Translations under genes and position numbers: made by a program
The notes under the pieces: model-generated
The model's database searches: none
The model's input: only the letters and a program-made list of their open reading frames with translations
What the model was told of the DNA's origin: nothing
From: Paratinospora sagittata
Taxonomy: Eukaryota > Streptophyta > Magnoliopsida > Ranunculales > Menispermaceae
Assembly: GCA_035771175.1 (NCBI GenBank)
Contig: CM069590.1
Location: 59,031,683 to 59,095,682, forward strand
Reading direction: 5' to 3'
Length of the DNA: 64,000 bases
Part shown: one piece after another, positions 36,844-49,376 of the stretch
Layout: each line of letters starts with the position of its first letter
Position numbering within the stretch: the stretch's first letter is position 1

Positions 36844-37443
36844 TCAAGCAGAGCATTTGCAAGCATCACCAGCACATTCAGCAAAGGGCTTTTGGGCGTC
36901 TGGACCTTTGGTCTTGGTAATAACACAAGTCCATCCTTCACCACACTTGCAAATAACCTCACCAGGACTAGAGCCCTGAACTATCTCACATGTTGGGGGA
37001 ATACCCGTCTCGCACTTGCATCCATTGCCACACTTGTAGAAGGTCTTACCTGCCTCTGCACCATCTGTCTTGGTTATTTCACAAGTCCATCCCTCCCCAC
37101 ATTCACAATAAGCCTTGCTTATGGTGCCGCCCTCAGTTCTGTATAAACCAAAAAAAAAAAAAATTATTATCCACCCATGTTTTCTTTTTTGTTTTTGATA
37201 AGAAACAGAATTATATCTACCCATATTTTTCAACAATTAAATCGGTTTCTATGTTTCTCACAAAAGTACTGCTATTCCAACATTGACAGTGAGATCTGTA
37301 AGATCTCTTAATAAATTAAGCACGTTAGCGCTTTTGTTATGAAGAAAAAAGTTCAAAATATTTAAGATAAACAGAAAGAGCAGAGAGCGAAAGGAGAGGA
37401 ACCTTGAAGTTGCTTGGTTGCTTTTCTCTGCAACTTCGGCCAT
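36844..37443 (-). CDS. Small cysteine-rich repeat protein, family unrecognised
   Basis: Exons 37403-37443 and 36844-37138 join at GT-AG borders to encode 111 residues starting MAEVAEKSNQATSRTEGG. There is no signal peptide. Thirteen cysteines lie in three related units: CECGEGWTCEITKTDGAEAG, then CGNGCKC followed by PPTCEIVQGSSPGEV, then CKCGEGWTCVITKTKGPDAQ, and a final half unit CAGDACKC. Each unit has CxC clusters and a T-C-x-I step, a pattern that suggests metal binding in the way of plant metallothioneins, but the spacing is not one of the standard metallothionein classes that I know. Function is therefore left open. A TA microsatellite lies 80 bases upstream of the start codon. Confidence 0.8.
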
Positions 37444-37521
37444 ATTACTGAATACTACTCCTTGTGAGATCCTTTTGCTATTACTCCTTTAGTGACGCTT
37501 GATTGAAGAATCTAGTATGTA

Positions 37522-37522
<1 letters not shown>

Positions 37523-37559
<37 letters not shown>
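37523..37559. repeat. (TA)n microsatellite at the Cys-rich gene promoter
   Basis: Eighteen TA dinucleotides in a row, 80-116 bases upstream of the start codon of the minus-strand Cys-rich gene. This is the place where a TATA box would be expected. Confidence 0.95.
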
Positions 37560-37561
<2 letters not shown>

Positions 37562-39954
37562 ATACACTTGGCCTGCTTTTGTAACCTCATACATGTCGTT
37601 CCAAGCCGACCAAGTGCCGTGTCCACCCACCACGGGAATAAAAGTTGGTACGGTTTTGTCATCTTTCGATTATGGGGCCAAAACCACGAGCACACTCTCT
37701 GCAACTAGACAAAAAAAGGACCATTAAGTATTCAAATGGAATAATATTAAAAAGAAAATATATAGACATATGTTCTTGCTGGCTTGCATGCACCACTTGA
37801 ACACGCATCCACCACAGTTAATGTTAGGTTCAAGAGCACTTTTGTGTGCCTGAAACAATGAACCCAAATCCATTAAAACACAAGTTTCAAGATTTTTAGT
37901 CTTTCATGTGAGAATAGTTGGTTTTCACATTAAATTTAAACACAAGTCCCAACGGCTTATACGGATCAAAATTTACTTTCCTAGGCTGTAGGCTGTGCTT
38001 GGTACTCAGATAAAATTTTCATTATTCAAAATCTTTTGAAACCCAAAAAATATGCTTGATTGCAATTGGAAAAAAAAATTTCAAAAATTTAACTAAAAAA
38101 TAGCTTATTTTTAGGAAACCACAATATATTATTTCTTAAATTTTTATTTTTTAGTTGTATTTATATTTTTAGATTATAAACCAAACACAGTCTTAGTTTT
38201 CTATAAATGGTACATTTGTGTTTTCACGCGCCTTAATCTTTTGTACCTTTAGCTCTTTTGATAAGTTAATGCACTGTACTAAGGGGAAAAGGTTAATCAA
38301 ATAGACATCTTTTATTGATTACCTAAATGATCTAATTGTTATTATTATTGTTATTGCAAATTGTTTGTTCCCTCCATTCATGGAGATTCACTTTATTGTG
38401 AAAGAATTATACACTATGATGGTGTGGTGTACGTCGAGTGTTTTTTAATATGATGATGTGATATATTGTTATATAAGTTTTAGAATATATTTTGAGACAT
38501 TTTAGCACTCCTCAACATTGAACATATAGTTTAAATTGTTTTAGTTTTCAAAAATAAAAAATAAAAATAAAAAAATGTTTTAGCATTTTTCTTACTAATT
38601 TATTTTAGATGTATGGATAAGGGGCTTTGGTTAGTAATTGTCCCACCCATTACTAACTAGCATAATATCTAGATCACAATACATCCTAACATTACACATC
38701 TCTTTGGAAATAAAAAATAAAAAAATTACACATCAAAGTTTTTATTCTATCACCCATTGTAGATTTACAAAAATTCAGTCCTCCTCTTATAAAATTCGAT
38801 TATCCCACGTAAATTTTATTTTAACGCTCAATTAATGAAGTTAGTTTTTTTGTTGCTCTCAAAATAAAGAAGAGAACAAAGTTAGTTTTTAAGAGGTAGT
38901 GAAGTGATTTATCTATTTAATTAACCTATATAAATATACTTATATTCTTTGGATTAAATTTAATTAAATTGTTTATGCAAGATTTATCTATTTAATTAAC
39001 CTATATATGTTTTATAATTTATCTATTCAATTAAGTCATACATATACTTATGGTTTAGAGTATGTACATAGAGACACATATATATATATATATATATAGT
39101 ACACGTAACCTTTATTGCTTAGATACAAGCAAACATAAATGTAAGACGAAGATCAATTTAAAGAAAACTTCATAGTGTGTATTAAGTATTAACCCTACAG
39201 TTACAATATATTTGCTAGTTTCAACGATGTGCATCCGAATCTCTTTACTCAAAGTTAAGAGTTTAATTTTCTCCCCTTATAAAAAAATAAGAGTAGACTA
39301 TGATAATTGAATCACATGGTCTTCATTCCCCTTATATCCTTTGCTATTATTTTCGTCTTTTTGGTCACAGAAAGGTTTCGACTTCCTCTCACTTCGTATC
39401 AGCATTTTTTAAAGCATTCGAAACAAAAAAATAAAAAAAATAAAAAAAATGTATTAACCCTACAACGACTTGCAGGGCCAAGGAGACTAAAGGCTCAAGT
39501 CTCACAAACGAACCTGAGCATAAAGCTCATAATATATTTTGGGCAACAGGGCCTTAATAAAATTAGAAAGTGAGTCCACCAGGAAGGCCATTAAGGCCCA
39601 AAGTTAAGATAAACCTTTTTTTTTGGACAATTTGAACCTAGTTTTAATTTAATTTAATTTGTTTGGTTTATTTTTATTAACCCACGCATATTTCCCTCCA
39701 AATTCCCTCATTAGGGTTTTTGGCGTTACGAACCTTTCGCGCCGGCTCTTAGGGCTCCTAACCCCGCTTCCCTCTTTCTCTCCAAATTCTTCAGCACTTC
39801 ATTGTTCCATGCGAATTTGTGACACGCGAGTAGCATCTTTCTTCTATCAGAGCCTAATCTCCATTACATATTCGATTCTCGCAGAATTATTCATAAAAGA
39901 ATAAGCTTGCAAGTCGATTTTCTTTGGCCTGTAGAAGCAGATTGACCCGAAGCA
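37560..39954. other. Intergenic spacer between Cys-rich and MTR4 genes
   Basis: The two genes are divergent, so both promoters lie here. It holds a MITE (37989-38195), TA-rich runs (39079-39099) and AT-rich DNA. The 250 bases before 39955 are more GC-balanced and probably contain the MTR4 5' leader. No other gene is supported. Confidence 0.55.
37989..38195. mobile_element. MITE, 207 bp
   Basis: The left end taggctgtgcttggt and right end accaaacacagtctta are imperfect inverted repeats (core GRCTGTGYTTGGT) around an AT-rich interior. Possible 3-bp flanks gta/tta would suit a PIF/Harbinger-type element, but this is weak. Confidence 0.5.
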
Positions 39955-42900
39955 ATGGTGCCTTTGAAGAGGAAACCAATAGAAAACCCTTCCGGAGCGT
40001 CCGTTCCTCCGCAGAAGCAACTGAAAGATGAAGCTTCGATGCGCGTGGACGAATCCGTAACTTGTCTTCACGACGTCTCATACCCAGAAGGCTATGTTCC
40101 TCTCACGAATCCCTCAAACGGAGACAAATCTAAACCCGCCAAGGAATTCCCTTTCGAGCTTGACCCGTTTCAATCCGAATCCATTAAGTGCATCGATAAC
40201 GGCGAATCCGTGATGGTGTCAGCGCATACATCAGCGGGAAAGACCGTTGTGGCATTATACGCTATTGCTAAGTCTTTGCGAGATAACCAACGCGTGGTGT
40301 ATACTTCTCCTATCAAGGCGCTTAGTAACCAGAAATTTAGGGAATTCAAGGAGGAGTTTTCTGATGTTGGTTTGATGACTGGGGAAGTAACCATCGATCC
40401 CAACGCTTCTTGTTTGGTAGGTTTGGTGACGTTCTTTTATTTGGTTGTTGTGTCTGATATTTAGCTTTTGGAAAATTTTAAGGAATTTGTTGTTGAATTT
40501 TGGTTCAGGTGATGACGACGGAGGTTTGGCGCAGTATGCAGTATAAAGGGTCTGAAATTACGAGGGAGGTTGCTTGGGTAATTTTTGATGAGGTGCATTA
40601 CATGCGTGATCAGGAAAGAGGAGTGGTATGGGAAGAGAGCATCATTATGTCGCCAAAAAACTCGCGGTTTGTGTTTCTCTCTGCAACGGTTCCGAACGCC
40701 AAGGAGTTTGCTGATTGGGTTGCCAAGGTGCTTCTCTGTTCCTTCTTGCTTTTGTTGTTACTTTGTATTCTACTTTTGTTTATCTTGTCTACTTGATTAC
40801 TTGTACTCTTGGAAGTAATCTTGTACCACATTTCAGATGAATTCAAGTATATTAAAAAACTGAATGCTATGATAAATTGGTTAGAAGTGGATAAGATGAT
40901 CATATTCATCCATTTTACTGTTGCACATTTTATGTACACTGCCTACTTTAGTGTCCCAAGTATTGATTTGATGGTAGCTGATGAAATCTGACAATTAACA
41001 ATTTAGGCACAATCTCTGTTCCTTTTCGTGAGAGATAAATTAAATCAGCTCTTTGGTTTTGTATACAGTGGTTAGTATCATTAATCTTTATTCCAGAATG
41101 CAGGTACACCAACAACCATGTCATATTGTATATACGGACTATCGTCCTACGCCACTTGAGCATTATGTCTTCCCTGCTGGAGGCGAGGGTTTATATTTAG
41201 TGGTGGATGAGAAGGGAAAGTTTCGTGAAGAAAGCTTTCACAAAGCTCTTAATGCACTTGTTCCTGCTTCTGAAGGTGATAAGAAACGGGAGAATGGAAA
41301 GTGGCACAAAAGTTTAGTGGGAGGTGGAGCTGGTGAAGAAAGTGACATCTTTAAGATGGTAAAAATGATCACCAAGCGCCAGTACGATCCTGTGATACTT
41401 TTCAGTTTTAGTAAAAGGGAATGTGAAGCTCTTGCGATGCAGGTGAAATTCTTTTTCTGGTTCTGATTAAAGTATTGCTTGGTATATCATATTTTTTTTT
41501 AGGATGTTATGACATACAAACTATAGTTTGCATTCTCTACCAGTTATTTTCCTGCTCCAGTTCCTAGTATATGTACAATGACTTCTTTGAGGCACTTCAA
41601 CAAATTTAGAATGGTGTGTTTGGGCCCACACCTCATGTTGTGTTTGTGAATTCTCATCTTACTGTGGCAGTTTTTTTTTTTTTTGGTCACTTTTGTCATT
41701 TTGTATGATTCTCTTCATTTTTGTGCCTTATTGTTGATTTCTATTGAAAGATTGGTGCTATTCAATGTTTAAAAGGCTAGGTTATGTCAAACCCTTGTAG
41801 CCTTAGTGTTATCCAACCACTATGTTTGCTTTTACACGTAATACCATAATAAACTGAGGTGCAAGGAATGACCTTAGAGTGTATTTTGATTTTTGAACCT
41901 TGTCATTGTCTCTATCATCATCATCATCCTCCTCCTCCCACTTAATATGTATCATGTATCTTATTTGGCCACTAAAATTCATAATGCTCTTATTTCAAGG
42001 GATGATGACCATCAACTAATAATTTATTTTCCATCTGAAAGAATTTATAATTATAAGATTTTGTCACCTTTGGTTTCAGTTCTATTGCTAACTCTAATTC
42101 TATGGACAACGTGACTCATCAAATACAACTATTTTGTATAATTTATTGATTTTCCCCCTTCATTTAATGTATATGAACAACTCAATCAACTCTTCATGTA
42201 CTACTTTTAGGTTTTAGCTTGAACGTGTGACTAAGCATATACCAAAGAATGAAGAATTCTATGTTTGTTTTATTTTTATTTTTAGTCTATTTGTCACTAG
42301 TGTAGTGAATTGTTTTTCCAAAATTATGATTTTTTAAAATTTCTTGAAGGCTACAAACCTCTATCTTTCTAAGACATTGATTGATGTAAGTAATTGGAAG
42401 AAAATAAAGGAAGATTGGATAGATAGACAAGAACTGATATGTTAGGAATATTTTCTTTTGGTACTCCTTCATTCTTGTACCTTCTTGTTCTTTTTTAATA
42501 TATATTTCTTGTTTCCTCTCAAAACAATAAAATAAAATGACTACTTTCTATTCAATGCATACTTTACTAAAGCCACTTTTTTGGACACATGCATTTCCAA
42601 TTCTCTCGTTTGTATTCATTTGGAAGACAATAAAGGAAACCACAATAGATAGTCGAGACTCGAGAGGTAATATGTTTGCTTCATTTTTAACACTTGTCTT
42701 TGCCACCAAAGCTATTCATTTGGACATAATTAATTTTATTCATTTCCAATACATTAATTTTTATTTATTTGGATATTGTTACACAGCAATTTAGTAGCCA
42801 TGTGTTGTTTTGCTATATATTATTCTTTTCTATTGATAATGACGCAAATAAGTTATCATGTTGTCAAGTAAATGAGGTTGGTTATTTAACACTTTCATTG

Positions 42901-45900
42901 CATGCACATTTTCTCTAGTATACTATTTTTAGACTTTCCATTTATGTATACAGTGCTATATCTAACTTTGATAATTTATCATATTTTTGACGTTGCAAAA
43001 TTGTTGTGCGGTTTGAACTTTGAAGTCTCATAGTACTATGTTGGAAACCAATTACTTTTTGCATTAATCGGTGGGGCGATGAGACGAGAAGGGGGTGTTA
43101 GACTGCTAAAATAAGCCTTTATGCAGAGAAATAAAATAATATTTCTAAGGGCTACTGGCTGAATTTTTCTAAGGATGCCATGTAATCCTCTCCAATCTAG
43201 CTCCTAATTCTCATAACTGATTCTTTCCATCACTTCTTTACAAGAGTTGGTTTTCAAACATCTGATCATCTCTACTATTATTATCTTTAAACTATGTTGA
43301 GCACCAAGGTACTTCACTTTTATTTTTTGTGGATGGATGATTAACATCTATCAGGTAACTGATTGTTTTGCTCTGATGCTTGGTGATGTAGATGGCGAAG
43401 ATGGATCTGAATGAGGATGATGAAAAGGCCAATATAGAAACTATCTTTTGGAGTGCAATGGACATGCTTTCAGATGATGATAAGAAGCTTCCTCAGGCAA
43501 GGCCACTCCTTTTCCTTTTGTATTTTAATCAATAACTTTTGGATTGGGAAGGTATTTTTTGCCATGTAAACCCGAGTGTCATCATGTTTGACTTTGATTC
43601 ATAACTTTGAAAACAAATTGTTCTTAAGAAAATTCTCGTATCTATGATGTGTTTAATAGTTGCCATTTGTTTGGGCATTTAGTTGCATTAGCGTTTCACA
43701 TTTATCATTTTGAGTTGAGTTTCATGTGTGATTTTGATTTAAAGCTCCTCTTGTTTTAGTAGTTGTTGTTGGTGTAACTTTAATTTGTAAGACAAACTAA
43801 AAGGACATGGGGCCATGTATGAAGCAGAATGAATCTGCCAATAATTTATTAAATTTAAATCCAAAAGCTTGCAGCTAGATGTCAGGCTAAAGTTAGAGTT
43901 TGAATTTGAATGAGGATAAATCAACTAGGTATTGGCATGACATTATTACGCATATTTTGAATGTAATTTATATTTGTTTTAGTGCTTTAACATTTTTATA
44001 GTGTAATATTATCATCTAGGAAAATAATATGAACAAGGGTTCATAATTACCCTCTCTAGGTTGTCCCTCTTTTGCCAGCTTATTATCAGCGCTGCTATTT
44101 GCAAAATATTGGTTGACAGTACCCACTGTAAGTTCTAAATTATCCACGAATTTGATCTAGAGTATGCACCTGTCTCCTAGGTCATGGAGATCTTGTACAA
44201 GCTATATGGTGCTAGAAAGTGAACAGCTACAACTACAATGCAATTGATGCTTGGATGAAGATTCTCAAACCTTACGATAGTCCCACTTCTATTTTTGTTT
44301 GATCTCAAACTTCTTATGTGGTAATTGTTGTAGTTTGACTCATTGATAGATGTACTTTCATTGTGGAATGTGCTACCAATTCTGCTTGAGCTGTGTGAGC
44401 ATTCCAATCCTTTTGCTGAAAAATTAGTCATTTTTTCCTTTTGAAATTATCACTTCATTTCTAAGCCCTTTCTTTTGCTCATTTTTGTCTGGAATTTTTT
44501 GTGGTTATCTGCTGATTTTTTCCTTTAAGTTATCTACTCTGCTGATCTCGTTCTCCGATAAGCAAAAGTGACTACTCCTGTTATAAATTTAGCCTGTGTA
44601 TTCTTAAAATTATTTCTCCTTGCTTTTCAATGCTTATTTTCATACATATTATATTATCTTCTGTTATCTGCTATACTCACTGTTATGGAAATGTACAGGT
44701 TTCAAATGTACTACCTCTGTTGAAACGTGGAATTGGTGTACACCATTCTGGGTTGCTTCCCATTTTGAAGGAAGTCATAGAGATACTCTTTCAAGAAGGT
44801 CTTATCAAGGTATGGTACAAAACTGTTTGTGTAATTAGTCCTTAAGCTTTTGCATCAATCCCCATGATACCATATCTTAATAAATTAGATTGAATGGAGA
44901 TACTGCATGACGTTATGATATAAAGGAGAAATTTTGGTCATATCTCCTAATTTTGGGAAGGTTAAAGATGAATTTGAGGCTCTTTTTATTGTCTGATGAT
45001 TGGGCCAGCCTAAAGCAGGTTCAAAGAATTTGAGCTTTAGAGATATGTGCTCGTGCATGAAACCATGTGGTGTGTCTCCTCAAGTATCATACAAATATCT
45101 TAGTAATAATTACTGAATCATAATCCAAATTTAAGATAGTCAATAGATTAGTTAGATGTCCTTTCAGAGAAAAAACGGAATCCTCTCAAAAAATAGATTG
45201 GTTAGATGACAAATGATCTCAGTTTATGTTGCCTTAGTAATTGTTAACTTTGAGTACAATTCCTCATATTAGTGTATCAGTGATGTAGCTGATCTTTTAA
45301 GTAATATACCAATCTTCAGTGGCTGTTAAAAAGAGAGGCATGATTCTGGTAAACAAGTGTAACTAGTAGTTGCATATCAAGCACTAGATTCAACACCATC
45401 CGTCAAAGCACTCTTTGCACATCTTCAGCTCTCTTGACTATTTATTGTTCTATAAAAATTACTTCTTACAAATGATAAAAAATCTAAAAGGGAGAAAAAC
45501 GCAGAGTGGAGACTATAAATAATAATTAGAACCCTTTAGGCATAAGCTTCTCATCCATGCAATATGCTCACAGCTCAGCTAGAACACCTCCCCTGCTGAA
45601 CTACCATGCTCAGCTAATTGCCCTAGAATTTTGGTCTAGAGGAAATTCACTAATCCATTATCAGATGCTCAGAACTATTTTCTAATCAGCAGATAGATAT
45701 GCTTCTATTTCATGCGAAATTGCTTCAGCAACTTCCTTTTGTTCGTGAGATATGAAGTATGAACTTACAAGATGTATTCATGAAAGTAATTTTCTGTACT
45801 CAATATTGTGTTGTCTCTTTTCAAATACACTTGGTGAAGTTTCTTCTAAAAAGCTCATTTATTTTTGGGATGCTGCTTTGAATTGAGACCTACTTTTTTA

Positions 45901-48900
45901 GTGTTTGTTTGCCACAGAGACCTTTAGCATAGGTTTGAATATGCCTGCAAAAACTGTGGTGTTTACAAATGTGCGCAAGTTCGATGGGGATAAATTCAGA
46001 TGGCTATCAAGCGGAGAGTACATACAGATGAGTGGTCGAGCTGGTCGTCGAGGTATTGATAAACGTGGAATATGCATACTCATGGTTGATGAGAAAATAG
46101 AGCCATCTACAGCTAAAATGATGCTAAAAGGAAGTGCTGATTCTTTGAACAGGTAGGAATTCAATCAAGTTGCTTTTTTAAATTGAATTTGCACATGGCA
46201 TTTGGGAACATATTGCACTTATGTTTACTCTGGCAATGGGATGTTCATTTATAGTTTCGATGCAATATTAACCAACACCAGACAAGTAGATCTCAACTAT
46301 TTTACTCCATTTTGGTCCCATCTCACACATGGCATAATATGAGTCCTCTTTGGACCTTGGCCAACATATGCTTCCCTAAAGGCTTTGCTTTCATCTTTAT
46401 GGTTAGATCTTAATTCATGTGCTCGTTTGTTATATCTAAATTGTTGAAAATAACATATAATAGTGAACATGCCTTAATACATGCATGATTAGAATTTAAA
46501 ATTGAATGAATTAATGTTGTATGTGCATGATATGTTTACATGTGTTAGGCTAATTTAAAAGTACAAGTATATAATCACATGACTGAGGATTATCTCTATA
46601 ATTATTTTAAATATTTATATGATTTGCTGTCTATGTATTATAGAGTTGCATTCGTCACCAAAGTGAGTCAACAAAAGGTGTATAAACATTAGACAATGAA
46701 TCATATGAATGTTATTTAATTATTAATTTGTTATTGTTGATAATTATGGTAACTAGAATTTTACAGTTGGCCGGAAGGTGCACTGTTTTCAAGTGATCTT
46801 TCAATTAATGATTGTTGGTGTTCTAGGTTTAATATTAGAAATGGAATGGATACCCAAAGGTGACAATTTTTAGGTAATCTTTCAATTAATGATTGTTGAT
46901 GTTATAGTTTTAACATAAGAAATGGAATGGAATCCCAAAGGTGACATACATTTCTGATTGATTTTATTATTAGGTTATAATTAATTGTTATAGTAGAAAT
47001 TAGTATAATATGATTTCTTCTAGAAAGAGAGTCATAATAATACTCTAATACTATGCATTTTTCATTGTTAAACTGTCTATACTAATGAGTGAGTTTTTTT
47101 TATACATACATTGTGAGATTTAAGAATTCTATGGATCGAATCTCTCCCTCCATACATTGTGAGCTTTCTTATAGGTACATTGTGAGATTTAAGATTTAAG
47201 AATTATAGAATTCTAAGAATTTTATACTAATGAGTGAGCTTTCTTATACATACATTGTGAGATTAATATAATATGTATTCTCCTACAGAAGCTTATTGCT
47301 TTGGTGTTGTTTTGACCAAAAAATGCAGTGCATTCCATCTTAGCTACAGCATGCTTTTGAATCAAATTCGGTGTGAAGATGGTGACCCAGAAAATCTGCT
47401 TAGGAATTCATTCTATCAATTCCAGTCTGATCGTGCCATTCCTGATCTTGAGGTCGGTTAACTTTGGTCAAGATTAGTTTTCTTTGTAATGGAGGGAGGT
47501 TAAATATTTCTTTGCAGCTTATATGTATTTTATTTGCAGAGACAAGCAAAGGAACTGGAAGAACAGAAAGACTCAATTGTAATTGAAGAAGAGGATGGTT
47601 TGAATGACTATTACCACCTCTTACAGGATTACAAAAAACTGAAGAGGAAAGTCCGTGATATTGTTTTCTCCCCAAAGTATTGCTTACCCTTTTTGCAGCC
47701 TGGCAGGCTCGTCTGTATCCCTTGCACAAAGAATGATGACAAAACCCCATCTTTCTCCATTGAAGATCAGGTTACATGGGGTGTGATAATCAATTTTGAA
47801 AGAAAGAAAGGCCCTTCTGAAGGTGAGGATGTTTTTTGACATCACATGGGGTCTGGTGTCAGCTTATTTAATTGAACTGTGGTGTTTGAAAGTTGGAACC
47901 TTAGCATTAATGTTTGAAGTGCTGCTTCTGATTTGCATCCTGAGTATTTAGCTTTAATTTGGTTTACAGATGATACCGATAAGAAACCTGAGGATGCAAG
48001 CTATTCGGTGGATATTCTTACAAGATGTGTAGTACACAAGGATGCTGTTGGAAAAAAATCAATTAAAATTGTCCCTCTTAAGCATCCTGGAGAGCCAGTT
48101 GTCATTTCTGTGCCAATTTCTCAGGTAGTGTACCTGATTTCACACCGTTGGTGTCTACAAATTTTGCTATAATCAACATGCTCTACTTTATTTTCTTGAA
48201 TTATAAAGGTATATATGAATTATAAAGGTATGTGTGTGACACTGTAACACACTATGTATGAAATAAATTTTATTGAACTTAATTCAGATACCCTATGATT
48301 TGATCTTTTATTTGTATTTATAATGCCTCAGGAGGTCTGGTCTAATGAGACTACTCTAGTAAAATTCAACTTTTGCCCAAGTCTTTCTCTATCTAATACT
48401 TTTGACTAAGGTGATGGCATACCTTTTCTTACCTTCTTTTCTTTTTTTAATATCTACTGCCTTCTGAATAGTATAATAAGAAAAGAAGAAATGCATATCA
48501 TGTCCTTCGAAAAATTTTAAAAATAGCAAAAGTTTTTGCTTGCATTTAACGGCAGTTAGAAATTCAATTAAGTGAAGCATTTTTTTCTTTGAAAAATAAA
48601 TGTTGTTTGCTGTTTGATTGACCTTGCATATGTTTGTCGACACGTCTGCCATAATATTTACAGCTATATGCTCTGTCCTTGTCTTATATTTTGCGATTTA
48701 TTTACAAAAGAAAATATTTTATTTTCCTTTTATCACTTCCTTAATAGATTTTCTGCCTTAATATGTGCTGCTCTTCCTCTTCTATATGCTTTTTTAATCA
48801 CTGAAAGAAAAGGTAGTTCTTATTTTCCATTTTTATAATGGGCAGATTGATAGTTTGAGTAGCATCCGCATCATTATAGCTAAGGATCTTTTGTCATTGC

Positions 48901-49337
48901 AAGTTCGGGAAAATACCGTGAAGAAGATTTCTGAAGTTCTTTCTAGATTTTCCAAGGAAGGGATTCCTCTCCTGGATCCTGAAGAGGACATGAAGGTAAA
49001 TCATATGGAATTTCCTCTGGTTTATCTAGTTTTCATTCATTTATTTCCTTTCTTTTTGACTGCTATTACTTGATTTATGTTTAATAGGTTCAAAACAATG
49101 ATTACAAAAAGAAAGTTCGTCGAATAGAGGCTTTAGAGAGTCTATTTGACAAGCATGAAGTTGCAAAATCTCCTCTTATTGAACAGAAGCTCAAAGCCTT
49201 GCACATGAAGAAAGAATTGAAAGCAAAGATCAAGTCAATTAGGGAGACAATGCGTTCTTCCACAGCATTGGCTTTTAAAGATGAACTCAAGGCCCGAAAA
49301 AGGGTTCTGCGGAGGCTAGGGTAATTTTAATTTCTCA

Positions 49338-49376
<39 letters not shown>

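Noticed and set aside
37499..37727. Open frames encoding Ile-Tyr repeats on both strands
   Set aside because: They are translations of the TA microsatellite; no gene signal.
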